A DNA stretch of 13,110 nucleotides from assembly GCA_013151585.1 (NCBI GenBank), contig JAADHY010000700.1, forward strand, positions 6,896 to 20,005, read 5' to 3'. Every line of letters begins with the position of its first letter. Within the stretch, counting starts at the first letter, position 1. This DNA comes from Planctomycetota bacterium. Its GTDB lineage: Bacteria > Planctomycetota > Planctomycetia > Planctomycetales > Planctomycetaceae. The notes beneath the pieces are model-generated. The model was not told the origin of the DNA and made no database searches. It worked only from the letters and a program-made list of their open reading frames with translations. The position numbers and the translations under genes were made by a program. Shown piece by piece: positions 6,634-13,110 of the stretch.

Positions 6634-6779
6634 CAACCAGCCAACAAGGACTCTGCACGAATAAGCTGCGGTTCGTTGTCGTCGAACCTGCAGCGGGAGC
6701 GGAAGTCGGCTGACTTCTGGTGCGGCCGAAGTTGCCAGCCTTTTGGCGTGAAAGGATGGACAAGAACTGCGACGCTCGA

Positions 6780-6800
6780 CCGAAACTTGGCCAAGTTCGG
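6780..6800. repeat. Near-perfect palindrome in the oxidoreductase leader
   Basis: A perfect 12-bp palindrome ACTTGGCCAAGT (6785-6796) is flanked by CCGAA on the left and TTCGG on the right, giving 10 paired bases per arm with a single extra A on the left. The symmetry suits either a dimeric repressor operator or an RNA hairpin. It is about 190 bases upstream of the start codon. Confidence 0.45.
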
Positions 6801-6978
6801 TGGCCGTCCAACGATGGGATTGGCTTCTGCCCTTCCCGATGAGTGTTGTCCGCCCGGGCTTCGGACGGTTCGGCCGGGGCAGATGGCCGTCCGGGCTAAT
6901 GAGTCGGCTTCGGACAAACGACGGTTCCTCCGTTGGGGGCGGGTATTTCGTCACCGATCGACACCAAATTCTCAACCA

Positions 6979-6986
6979 GAGGAGAC
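6979..6986 (+). promoter_or_regulatory. Ribosome binding site of the oxidoreductase gene
   Basis: GAGGAGAC-type Shine-Dalgarno (AGAGGAGA) ends 6 bases before the ATG at 6993 and decides that start against the in-frame upstream ATG at 6933. Confidence 0.7.
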
Positions 6987-6992
6987 GGACTG

Positions 6993-8399
6993 ATGACGCG
7001 GAAAACGCGAAATCGATGGACTCGGCGACAAGTCCTGGGCGCGGGAGCGGCGGCCTTCGCGGCTCCGTCTATCATCCCGGCGCATGTGCTCGGGGACGGT
7101 AAGCGACCGGGAGCGAACGAGCGGGTGAATGTGGGCATCATCGGGTTGGGAGGCCGAGCGAGGGACATCGCCAAGACGTGCCTGCAGGTCCCAGCTCTGC
7201 GTGTCGTTTCCATTTGCGACTGCTTTGCACCGTTGTGCGACGCCTTCATTGCGGCCGTCGGGAAAGGCCAGAAGTGGAACACGTACGACGACTTCCACAA
7301 AATGTTCGACAAAGAAAAACTGGACGGCGTGATGGTGGAAACCACCACGCACGCCCGGGCTTGGATCGTCATCCAGGCGATGCAGGCGGGCTTGGACGTT
7401 TACATCGAAAAGCCGATGTGTCTGACGATCACCGAAGGCCGCTACATGGTCGACGCCGCTCGACGGTACAACCGAGTCACTCAGGTGGGCACGCAGCAAC
7501 GATCGATGCCGATCAACAACTGGGCGAGCGATCTGGTGAAAAACGGCGCGATCGGCAAGGTCAAAGTCGTGCTGGCACCGAACTTTGTCGGGCCAGACCA
7601 CTGGACGCCGCAACCAGAGCAACCCATGCCCAAAGGCGGCCGCAAAGATTGGTGGGACATTTGGACCAATCAGGCGGAGTTCCGTCCCTATCACCGTTCA
7701 CTGCATCGCGGTTGGGCGCGATGGTGGGCTTACGACGGAGGCGGACGGTGTTTCGGCGTAACCGGCTGGGGCACACACAGCTACGACCAGATTCAGCGGG
7801 CCCTGGGTACGGACGAAACCGGTCCGGTGGAAGTCGTGTTGGAAGAACCGGTGCGCAATCTCCCATCGGGCAAGTCGGAAGTTCCCAAGGAAGAAATCGA
7901 CCTGACACGGCTCGACTATTTGATTCGCTTGGCGAAGCCGGTGGTCGGCCCTCGGGCCAAAGTCCGGATGCGGTACGCCAACGGCACGGAACTGCGGTTG
8001 CATTTGGACGGCGACTGGGGGCCGGGCCTCGGCGCGATCTTCATCGGGGAGAAAGGCAAGATCGAGATCAACCGGAACAAGATCGCCAGAAATCCGAAAG
8101 AGCTGGCCGATTCGCCCGACAACCCCGGTCCGATCACGAAATTGGAGACGCAGTACCATATCGAAAACTGGGTCGACTGCATCAAGACCCGCGAGAAATG
8201 CAACGCCGACATCGAGTACGGCCAGCGGTCCACGACCTTGTGTTACCTGGTCAACATCGCTCGAGAGGTCGGCCGGGTGGGCGAGGTGCTGAAGTGGGAC
8301 CCGAAGACGGAGCGGTTCACGAATTGTCCGGAGGCGAACCAGTCGTCCTACATGGTCCGGCCGCGTCGCAAGGGATACGAGTTGCCGCCTTTGACGTGA
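6993..8399 (+). CDS. Tat-exported Gfo/Idh/MocA family oxidoreductase
   Basis: NAD(P)-dependent dehydrogenase of 468 residues, probably acting on sugars or inositol-like polyols outside the cytoplasm. The N-terminus carries a twin-arginine signal (TRRQVLGAGAAAFAAPSIIPA, about 10-30). Next is a Rossmann fold with the nucleotide loop GIIGLGGRARD (48-58) and the EKP motif (139-141) whose lysine is the usual catalytic residue. The DGVMVETTTHARAW segment (111-124) replaces the common TPDHWH loop and marks a subfamily I recall as frequent in planctomycetes. The C-terminal half (about 150-460) is the alpha/beta substrate domain, rich in Trp and Arg. A strong ribosome binding site fixes the start. It stands alone: the neighbour upstream is divergent and 466 bases separate it from the next gene. 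Substrate cannot be told from sequence; cofactor loading before Tat export is inferred from the family. Confidence 0.9.
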   Translation: MTRKTRNRWTRRQVLGAGAAAFAAPSIIPAHVLGDGKRPGANERVNVGIIGLGGRARDIAKTCLQVPALRVVSICDCFAPLCDAFIAAVGKGQKWNTYDDFHKMFDKEKLDGVMVETTTHARAWIVIQAMQAGLDVYIEKPMCLTITEGRYMVDAARRYNRVTQVGTQQRSMPINNWASDLVKNGAIGKVKVVLAPNFVGPDHWTPQPEQPMPKGGRKDWWDIWTNQAEFRPYHRSLHRGWARWWAYDGGGRCFGVTGWGTHSYDQIQRALGTDETGPVEVVLEEPVRNLPSGKSEVPKEEIDLTRLDYLIRLAKPVVGPRAKVRMRYANGTELRLHLDGDWGPGLGAIFIGEKGKIEINRNKIARNPKELADSPDNPGPITKLETQYHIENWVDCIKTREKCNADIEYGQRSTTLCYLVNIAREVGRVGEVLKWDPKTERFTNCPEANQSSYMVRPRRKGYELPPLT

Positions 8400-8865
8400 G
8401 TCCGCGTTGCCTGCTGGAGAGCATTGGTTCGCCCGACCGAGGTTTACCCCATCGGACGGCGGCGAGATCGCATCGGGCGGGGCTGCGGCCACGTTTTTCT
8501 GACGCAGCATCACGTCGAGGCCAAAGTGAACGGTGTCGGTGCGAGCCTCCGGTCTCGTCGCTGGTCCATCGGCGGAGGACCGCGGGCTAGCGCCTTGCGT
8601 TCCGACGAGGATCGCCGCCGGACCGAAAAAAGGTGCGCACAATGCGCGGATTCCGGCGCAGAAAGATGGTGACGCGTCAATTCGGCCACGACGAGGTGGG
8701 CGCCACCGGCCGGGTCTGGCATGGGGGACATCCGAGGTCGCACGCGAGTTTGTGCGGATAAGCGGGTCGCACTCGGCAAGTGCGACCCGGCCCGGGGGGG
8801 CTGGCGCGCGTTCTGCAACGGGTGGCACATATCAAGGCGTAGGGACAACAGCAAGCGGAATCCGA
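8400..8865. other. Intergenic region with stem-loops
   Basis: 466 bases between the oxidoreductase and the flavin/Fe-S gene. The reading frame of the downstream gene stays open back to 8533, but the upstream translation is Arg/Gly/Ala-rich and shows no family similarity. No terminator with a T-tract is seen after the oxidoreductase. The notable content is the pair of inverted repeats at 8739-8756 and 8763-8789. Confidence 0.5.
8763..8789. repeat. Perfect 11-bp inverted repeat (stem-loop)
   Basis: CGGGTCGCACT (8763-8773), loop CGGCA, and AGTGCGACCCG (8779-8789) are fully complementary. No T-run follows; a G-run does. The motif GGTCGCAC also occurs directly upstream at 8736-8743, where its CGCAC can pair with GTGCG at 8752-8756. 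This makes three related copies in 55 bases ahead of the flavoprotein start at 8866. Confidence 0.65.
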
Positions 8866-11800
8866 GTGGACGAGCAGCGTCGACGAATCCGAGAGGACTT
8901 GACCGGCCTGTTGCGGGGCGAGGTCCGCTGCGATGCGCTCACGGTCGCGCTGTACTCGACCGATGCCAGTCTTTATCAGATTGAGCCGATTGGCGTGGTC
9001 TTCCCACGCGATCCAGACGACGTGGTTGCGTTGGTGGGATACGCGGCGGACGCGGGCATCCCGCTGACGCCGCGCGGCGCCGGGTCGCAAGTGGCGGGCG
9101 GAGCTTTGGGCAGCGGCCTGATCGTCGATTTCACTCGGCACATGCGGCAGATGGAACTGCTGGAAGACGGCTTGGTCTGGGTGCAAGCCGGCGCGACGTT
9201 GCACGAACTAAACGCATTTCTGCGCCCGTTCGGTCGCTACTTCCCGCCCGATCCGGCGAACGCCAACGTGACGACCGTTGGCGGCATGCTCGCGGTCGAT
9301 GCGGCCGGGTCGCGATCGGTACGGGTCGGTTCGACACGCGATCATGTGCATCGCATCGAAATGGTGCTGGCCAGCGCCCATGCGGTGGACTTCGGCATCG
9401 AGCTGGTCGAGCTGAATGCGTCCGGACATCCGTTGCCGGCCACGGCTTCCGACGCCAACCAAGACGGCATCGCACCAAACGGAGCCGATACGGTCGAGGG
9501 ACACGAAACGGCTGCCGTCAAACGCGACCTGCTTCGCCGACTGGCTTATCTGCTCAAGGCGGGCGAGCCGCTTATCGAACGCTACCAGCCCGCGGACTTG
9601 GTGCGCAATGTCAGCGGCTACTGTTTGCGCGGCGTCCTGGCTGACGGTCAGTTGCGCATGCCCCGGCTTCTGGTCGGTTCGGAAGGCACGCTCGGGCTTT
9701 TCACCGCAGCCGTGCTTCATTCCGCTCCGCTGCCCCAGCACCGGGGCATCGTGCTGCTGCTGTTCGGGCAATTGGAGGCTGCTCTACGCACCGCTCAGGA
9801 ACTCATCCCCCTCCAGCCCAGCGCGTGCGATTTGCTGGACCGACGATTGCTGGCGTTGGGGCGGGAATCGGACCCGCGGTGGGAACAGATTATCCCCAAG
9901 ACGGCCGAGGCGATGTTGATCGTCGAACAGACGGGCTACAGCACCGGGGAGGCTCGCCGACGAATCGCTTTGGTCGTGCAGCGGGCTCGCGAGCAAAACC
10001 GTTCGATTGCCGTGGCGTACGAGGCTTACGAGTTCGACGAGGTGGAATTCGTTTGGTCGCTGTCGCGGCGCGTGGTGCCGATGCTTAGCCAACTGCCCGG
10101 CGAAAGCCGACCGCTACCGTTCATCGAAGACATCGCGGTGCCGCCAGCGGCTTCTCACGAGTTTCTGCAACGAGTGCAAAAAGTGCTGCAAAAGCATCGG
10201 GTGACTGCGTCGTTTTATGCGCACGCCGCCGCCGGTCAGATTCACATTCGCCCGTTCCTGCCCCCTCCGACGCCTGACGATGCGCCTCGCTATGAAAGTT
10301 TGGCTCGAGACGTCTATCAGGCCGCGTTCGCCGTGGGCGGGACCGTCAGCGGCGAACACGGTAACGGGCTGGCTCGTACCGCCTTTATCCGCTCGCAGTA
10401 TGGGCCTCTCTACCGGCTGTTCCAACAGGTCAAAGACCTGTTCGATCCGAAGAATGTGATGAATCCGGGCAAAATCATCAGCGACGACGCCCACCTGACG
10501 GTACGCCACTTCCGTCCGCCCATTGTCGCCAGTCCGGACCTCATCGAGCTACAGTTGCAATGGACGCCGGAAGACATGGGCCGGGCGGCTGCTCAGTGCA
10601 ACGGCTGCGCTCAATGCCGCACGCTGCAGCCCGACCAGCGGATGTGTCCCTTTTTCCGGGTGGACCCGATCGAGGAAGCCAGTCCGCGCGCGAAGGCCAA
10701 CGCAATGCGTCATCTGGCCACCGGAGCCCTGCCGGCCGCGCTGATGGGCTCGCCGTCTCTGAAACGACTGGCCGATCTGTGCTTCAACTGCAAGCAATGT
10801 CTGTTGGAATGCCCGTCGGGCGTCGATATTCCGCGCTTGGTCCTCGAAGCGAAAGCGGCCGACGTGGCGGCCAACGGGCTGGACCGTACCAACTGGGTTT
10901 TGGCCCGAGCGCACTTGATGAGCGAACTGGCGTGCATGGTCCCCCGACTGGCCAACTGGATCGTGAGCAACCCGGCGCTGCGTTGGCTGATGGAGCGAGT
11001 GTTGGGGATCACGCGGCAGCGGCGGTTTCCTCGATTTGCTCGCAGCAGTTTCCTTCGATCGGAGGCCCGTCGAGGGAACAACCAGCGCCCTCGCAGCGGC
11101 GGGCGTCCCCCGGTGGTTTTGTTCGTCGACTATTTCGTGAATTTCCACGCCCCGCACGTCGCTAGGGCACTGATCGCCGTTTTGCGGCACCACGGTCAAG
11201 AGGTCTACGTCCCGCCGGGCCAAGTGGTTTCCGGCATGACGTTACTCTCGGTGGGTGAAGTCCGAGCCGCTCGGCGCCTGGCTGAAACCAATGTGCGTGA
11301 GCTGGTTGAGTTGGCTCGTGAGGGCTCGCCCATCGTCTGTCCGGAGCCGACGGCCGCCCTCTGTTTGAAACTCGAGTATCCTCTGCTTCTGGACCACCCC
11401 GACGTGCAATTGATCGCCGATCAGGTGGTCGAAGCGGGACAGTTCCTGCAACGGTTGCACCGGCAAGGCGAGCTACAAACCGACTTCCGACCACTCGATC
11501 TTGAAGTCGTCTATCATGCTCCGTGTCACCTGAAAGCCCTCAATGACGGAACCCCGCTGTACGATCTGTTAAACTTGATTCCGAAACTTCGGATTCGTAG
11601 AATCGAGTGCGGTTGCTCCGGTATGGGCGGCACCTTCGGATGGCGAAGCGAGCGGTTCGAAGAATCGCTTCGAATTGGAGCGGGTTTGATCGAAGAGCTG
11701 CGCGGCGGACGCTTCGACGCCGCTGCCAGTGAGTGCGGCGCTTGCCGGACGCAGATGGCTCAAGGAACCGACCGGCCTATCGTGCATCCGATCGAACTGC

Positions 11801-11883
11801 TGGCCGCCGCGTACGGGGTGATGCCAAACCCGATCGGCGAAGGGAAGGATGTCCGGTCGGACGGATCAGACCGATCCGACTGA
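8866..11883 (+). CDS. FAD-linked oxidase / 4Fe-4S / CCG-domain fusion (D-lactate or glycolate dehydrogenase type)
   Basis: Fusion of a GlcD-like flavoprotein with a GlpC-like iron-sulfur subunit, 1005 residues, the usual size for this architecture. It should oxidise a 2-hydroxyacid (D-lactate, glycolate or similar) and pass electrons via Fe-S centres to the membrane quinone pool. The FAD (PCMH) domain is about 35-260, with PRGAGSQVAGG near 67-77. The FAD-oxidase C-terminal domain carries GEHG at 496-499 and FDPKNVMNPGKI at 526-537. The two ferredoxin-type clusters are C578/C581/C584/C594 and C639/C642/C645/C649. The CCG region shows PCHLKAL (C887), ECGCSG (C915, C917) and ECGAC (C957, C960). 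The first CCG repeat has PPGQVVSGM with no cysteine pair. I chose GTG 8866, since VDEQRRRIREDL matches the expected N-terminus; the Shine-Dalgarno is weak. moaD follows after 51 bases. Confidence 0.88.
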   Translation: MDEQRRRIREDLTGLLRGEVRCDALTVALYSTDASLYQIEPIGVVFPRDPDDVVALVGYAADAGIPLTPRGAGSQVAGGALGSGLIVDFTRHMRQMELLEDGLVWVQAGATLHELNAFLRPFGRYFPPDPANANVTTVGGMLAVDAAGSRSVRVGSTRDHVHRIEMVLASAHAVDFGIELVELNASGHPLPATASDANQDGIAPNGADTVEGHETAAVKRDLLRRLAYLLKAGEPLIERYQPADLVRNVSGYCLRGVLADGQLRMPRLLVGSEGTLGLFTAAVLHSAPLPQHRGIVLLLFGQLEAALRTAQELIPLQPSACDLLDRRLLALGRESDPRWEQIIPKTAEAMLIVEQTGYSTGEARRRIALVVQRAREQNRSIAVAYEAYEFDEVEFVWSLSRRVVPMLSQLPGESRPLPFIEDIAVPPAASHEFLQRVQKVLQKHRVTASFYAHAAAGQIHIRPFLPPPTPDDAPRYESLARDVYQAAFAVGGTVSGEHGNGLARTAFIRSQYGPLYRLFQQVKDLFDPKNVMNPGKIISDDAHLTVRHFRPPIVASPDLIELQLQWTPEDMGRAAAQCNGCAQCRTLQPDQRMCPFFRVDPIEEASPRAKANAMRHLATGALPAALMGSPSLKRLADLCFNCKQCLLECPSGVDIPRLVLEAKAADVAANGLDRTNWVLARAHLMSELACMVPRLANWIVSNPALRWLMERVLGITRQRRFPRFARSSFLRSEARRGNNQRPRSGGRPPVVLFVDYFVNFHAPHVARALIAVLRHHGQEVYVPPGQVVSGMTLLSVGEVRAARRLAETNVRELVELAREGSPIVCPEPTAALCLKLEYPLLLDHPDVQLIADQVVEAGQFLQRLHRQGELQTDFRPLDLEVVYHAPCHLKALNDGTPLYDLLNLIPKLRIRRIECGCSGMGGTFGWRSERFEESLRIGAGLIEELRGGRFDAAASECGACRTQMAQGTDRPIVHPIELLAAAYGVMPNPIGEGKDVRSDGSDRSD

Positions 11884-11899
11884 TCCGACCGATCGGTCC
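11864..11899 (+). repeat. Imperfect 9-bp tandem repeat spanning a stop codon
   Basis: Four consecutive 9-mers, GATCAGACC, GATCCGACT, GATCCGACC and GATCGGTCC, run across the stop of the flavoprotein gene at 11881-11883. They encode the terminal DRSD-type residues. The last two contain a 12-bp palindrome GACCGATCGGTC (11887-11898), and CGGTCGGA at 11854-11861 can pair with the middle units. It looks like replication slippage; an mRNA structure before moaD is possible. Confidence 0.6.
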
Positions 11900-11934
11900 G
11901 ATAAATCCCGGTACGACTGCAAGCCGAACCCACA

Positions 11935-12204
11935 ATGGCGTTGCATCAGTTTCATGTTCGATTCTTTGCGCGGGCCCGCGATCTGGCCGGAGCGGAGACG
12001 GTGTGCGTGCCGATTGACGGTGCGGGTGAGGAAGGAGTGGTCACAATCGGGGAGCTGAAAGCCGCGTTAGTCCAGCAGGTCCCGGGGCTGGCGCCCTTGA
12101 TGGCAAACCTGCACTTTGCGGTCGGAACGGAATATGCTGACGATTCGGTCGCGGTACGTCCGTCCGATGACATTGCTTGTTTTCCGCCGGTGAGCGGCGG
12201 TTGA
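11935..12204 (+). CDS. moaD: Molybdopterin synthase small subunit MoaD
   Basis: Ubiquitin-like sulfur carrier of 89 residues. Its C-terminal glycine thiocarboxylate donates sulfur to precursor Z (cPMP), forming the dithiolene of molybdopterin in complex with MoaE. The HFHVRFFARARDLAGAETV start resembles the family beta-grasp first strands, and the chain ends PPVSGG (84-89) with the essential Gly-Gly exposed at the terminus. Size is normal for MoaD (about 80-90). The ATG at 11935 gives the expected N-terminus, although no good Shine-Dalgarno is present and the 9-bp repeat lies just upstream. It is followed after 20 bases by its partner subunit moaE, consistent with stoichiometric expression. 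Activation would need a MoeB-type adenylyltransferase, which is not in the window. Confidence 0.92.
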   Translation: MALHQFHVRFFARARDLAGAETVCVPIDGAGEEGVVTIGELKAALVQQVPGLAPLMANLHFAVGTEYADDSVAVRPSDDIACFPPVSGG

Positions 12205-12209
12205 ATTTC

Positions 12210-12215
12210 GGAGGT
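12210..12215 (+). promoter_or_regulatory. Ribosome binding site of moaE
   Basis: GGAGGT, a near-complete Shine-Dalgarno, lies 9 bases before the ATG at 12225. It is by far the best site in the moa operon, whereas moaD lacks one. Confidence 0.7.
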
Positions 12216-12224
12216 CCGGCATAG

Positions 12225-12728
12225 ATGATCACGCTGACCCGCGAGCCGATCGATGTGACGGCGGTCACCGAGTCGGTGCGGTCGAACCAATCGGGAGCGG
12301 TCGTGCTTTTCCTGGGGACAGTACGGGAAATGACCGGCGGACGCCGCACCGTTGCTCTGGACTACGACGCTCACGAGCCCATGGCTCAGGCCAAACTGAA
12401 GGAATTGGAAGCGGAAGTCCGGGAAAAATGGCCGCTGGATCGCGTCTCGATCGTCCATCGCCTGGGACACATGGAGGTCGGTGAGGTCAGCGTGGCGGTG
12501 GCCGTCAGCAGTGCTCACCGGCAGCCGGCGTTCGAGGCCGCCAAGTATTTGATCGATCGTCTGAAACAGGTGGTCCCCATTTGGAAACGCGAAAACTGGA
12601 GTGACGGAACATCCGAGTGGGTGCATCCGGGGATGGAAGAGGAATCGCGCGACGACGGCTCCGATGTCTTGACCGAGTCCCTGGCTTCCCCCAGCCCCGC
12701 CAACGAGGTAGCGGAAAACGATGCCTGA
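12225..12728 (+). CDS. moaE: Molybdopterin synthase catalytic subunit MoaE
   Basis: Large subunit of molybdopterin synthase, 167 residues; with thiocarboxylated MoaD it converts cPMP to molybdopterin in the cytoplasm. Visible family motifs are GAVVLFLGTVRE (24-35), the substrate-side arginine region; YDAHEPMAQAKLKEL (about 48-62); SSAHRQPAFEAAKYLID (about 97-113); and VPIWKRENW (117-125), with the active-site lysine 121. E. coli MoaE is about 150 residues. Here the conserved part ends near GTSEWVHPG (about 128-136), and about 30 acidic, Ser/Pro-rich residues follow (EEESRDDGSD...). The tail's last eight bases overlap the moaA start, so it may have grown by loss of an earlier stop. The strong ribosome binding site fixes the ATG. 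Confidence 0.93.
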   Translation: MITLTREPIDVTAVTESVRSNQSGAVVLFLGTVREMTGGRRTVALDYDAHEPMAQAKLKELEAEVREKWPLDRVSIVHRLGHMEVGEVSVAVAVSSAHRQPAFEAAKYLIDRLKQVVPIWKRENWSDGTSEWVHPGMEEESRDDGSDVLTESLASPSPANEVAENDA

Positions 12729-13110
12729 GAAGCTCGTCGATTCCTTCGGCCGTGTGCACACGAACCTGCGCATCAGCGTCACGGATCGGTGCAACGTGCG
12801 CTGCTTCTATTGCATGCCCGCCGACGACGTCCAGTTCATGAACCGCAAAGAGCTGCTGACCTTCGAAGAGATCGAGCGGTTCGTGCGGATCGTCGTGAAG
12901 CTGGGAGTGAACAAAGTACGGCTGACTGGCGGCGAGCCTCTGGTGCGACGGGACCTGCATCGGCTCGTAGCTGCGTTGGCGGCGATTCCTGAAATCCGCG
13001 ACATGGGGCTGACAACCAACGGGCTATTGCTCAGCGAGCAGGCCGACGAGCTGTTCCAGGCGGGCCTGCGTCGCGTCAACATCAGCCTGGACACGCTCGA
13101 CGCCGACAAG
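12721..13110 (+). CDS. moaA: GTP 3',8-cyclase MoaA (N-terminal part)
   Basis: Radical SAM enzyme that, with MoaC, turns GTP into cyclic pyranopterin monophosphate, the first step of molybdenum cofactor synthesis. The first 130 residues are present; the gene continues past the right edge. It opens with LVDSFGRVHTNLRISVTDRC and the cluster-binding CNVRCFYCMP (Cys 24, 28, 31), which ligates the SAM-binding 4Fe-4S cluster. RLTGGEPLVRRDL (67-79) follows and contacts SAM, then TTNG and NISLDTLD toward the edge. The ATG overlaps the end of moaE by 8 bases, implying translational coupling; GAGGT lies 11 bases upstream. The second, GTP-side Fe-S cluster and the C-terminal GG are outside the window. 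Confidence 0.95.
   Translation, partial: MPEKLVDSFGRVHTNLRISVTDRCNVRCFYCMPADDVQFMNRKELLTFEEIERFVRIVVKLGVNKVRLTGGEPLVRRDLHRLVAALAAIPEIRDMGLTTNGLLLSEQADELFQAGLRRVNISLDTLDADK

Larger units (their letters stand above)
6342..6992. other. Long divergent intergenic/leader region
   Basis: These 651 bases lie between the divergent signal peptidase and oxidoreductase genes. Open frames here give compositionally odd peptides without domains. Contents I can support: a TACAAT box on each strand (minus 6485-6490, plus 6628-6633), a small CGGGC-ACA-GCCCG hairpin at 6572-6584, GAAGTC-GGCT-GACTTC at 6702-6717, a near-palindrome at 6780-6800, and GGACGG/CCGTCC pairing across 6863-6892. The plus-strand gene therefore probably has a long structured leader. 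Confidence 0.5.

Noticed and set aside
7178..8590. 470-residue frame overlapping the Gfo/Idh/MocA gene
   Set aside because: Same strand, shifted frame, Arg/Gly/Gln-rich; the overlapping gene has a Tat signal, Rossmann loop and EKP motif.
7698..8828. 376-residue minus-strand frame
   Set aside because: Antisense to the end of the oxidoreductase gene and the adjacent gap; no motif seen.
8533..8865. Upstream extension of the flavin/Fe-S fusion to 8533
   Set aside because: Adds 111 residues without family similarity and runs through the stem-loops; GTG 8866 gives the expected N-terminus and length.
11884..11934. Molybdenum-cofactor riboswitch upstream of moaD
   Set aside because: Only 51 bases separate the genes, too few for the known Moco element, and the sequence there is a tandem repeat.

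Overview
The window reads as chromosomal DNA of a GC-rich bacterium, most likely a planctomycete (Pirellulales-like). The evidence is indirect: two very long type I signal peptidases with zinc-ribbon inserts, a DUF6677-like membrane protein, a Tat-exported Gfo/Idh/MocA oxidoreductase of a subfamily abundant in that phylum, and a GlcD-GlpC type flavin/Fe-S fusion. No tRNA, rRNA, CRISPR array, insertion sequence, phage gene or plasmid gene is visible.

Left block (1-1636): the first 25 codons of an NAD-dependent epimerase/reductase run off the left edge on the minus strand. On the plus strand, after a 342-base divergent gap, come a 340-residue multi-pass membrane protein (DUF6677-like) and a 65-residue membrane protein that starts at a GTG inside the preceding stop (GTGA overlap). 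Middle-left block (1661-6341, all minus, convergent with the previous pair): transcription order is signal peptidase I copy 2, signal peptidase I copy 1, then an LptB-like ABC ATPase. Copy 2 is intact (577 aa). Copy 1 retains every catalytic box but is spread over three reading frames by two apparent +1 shifts. It is therefore either a recent pseudogene or affected by sequence errors.

Centre (6342-8399): a 651-base divergent intergenic region with candidate TACAAT boxes facing both ways and several inverted repeats, followed by a Tat-signal Gfo/Idh/MocA oxidoreductase with a strong ribosome binding site. A 466-base gap follows, whose main feature is a perfect 11-bp stem-loop.

Right block (8866-13110, plus): a 1005-residue FAD-linked oxidase/4Fe-4S/CCG-domain dehydrogenase, a 51-base gap carrying an imperfect 9-bp tandem repeat, then moaD, moaE and moaA. 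These make the molybdopterin synthase small and large subunits and the radical-SAM GTP cyclase of molybdenum cofactor biosynthesis. moaE and moaA overlap by 8 bases, and moaA runs off the right edge. 

Most of the window is housekeeping. The least ordinary part is the pair of oversized signal peptidases: each has a Cys4 zinc-ribbon right after the catalytic serine and a large beta-rich, probably jelly-roll insert between the lysine box and the GDNS box. They sit beside an LPS-transport-type ATPase and two uncharacterised membrane proteins.
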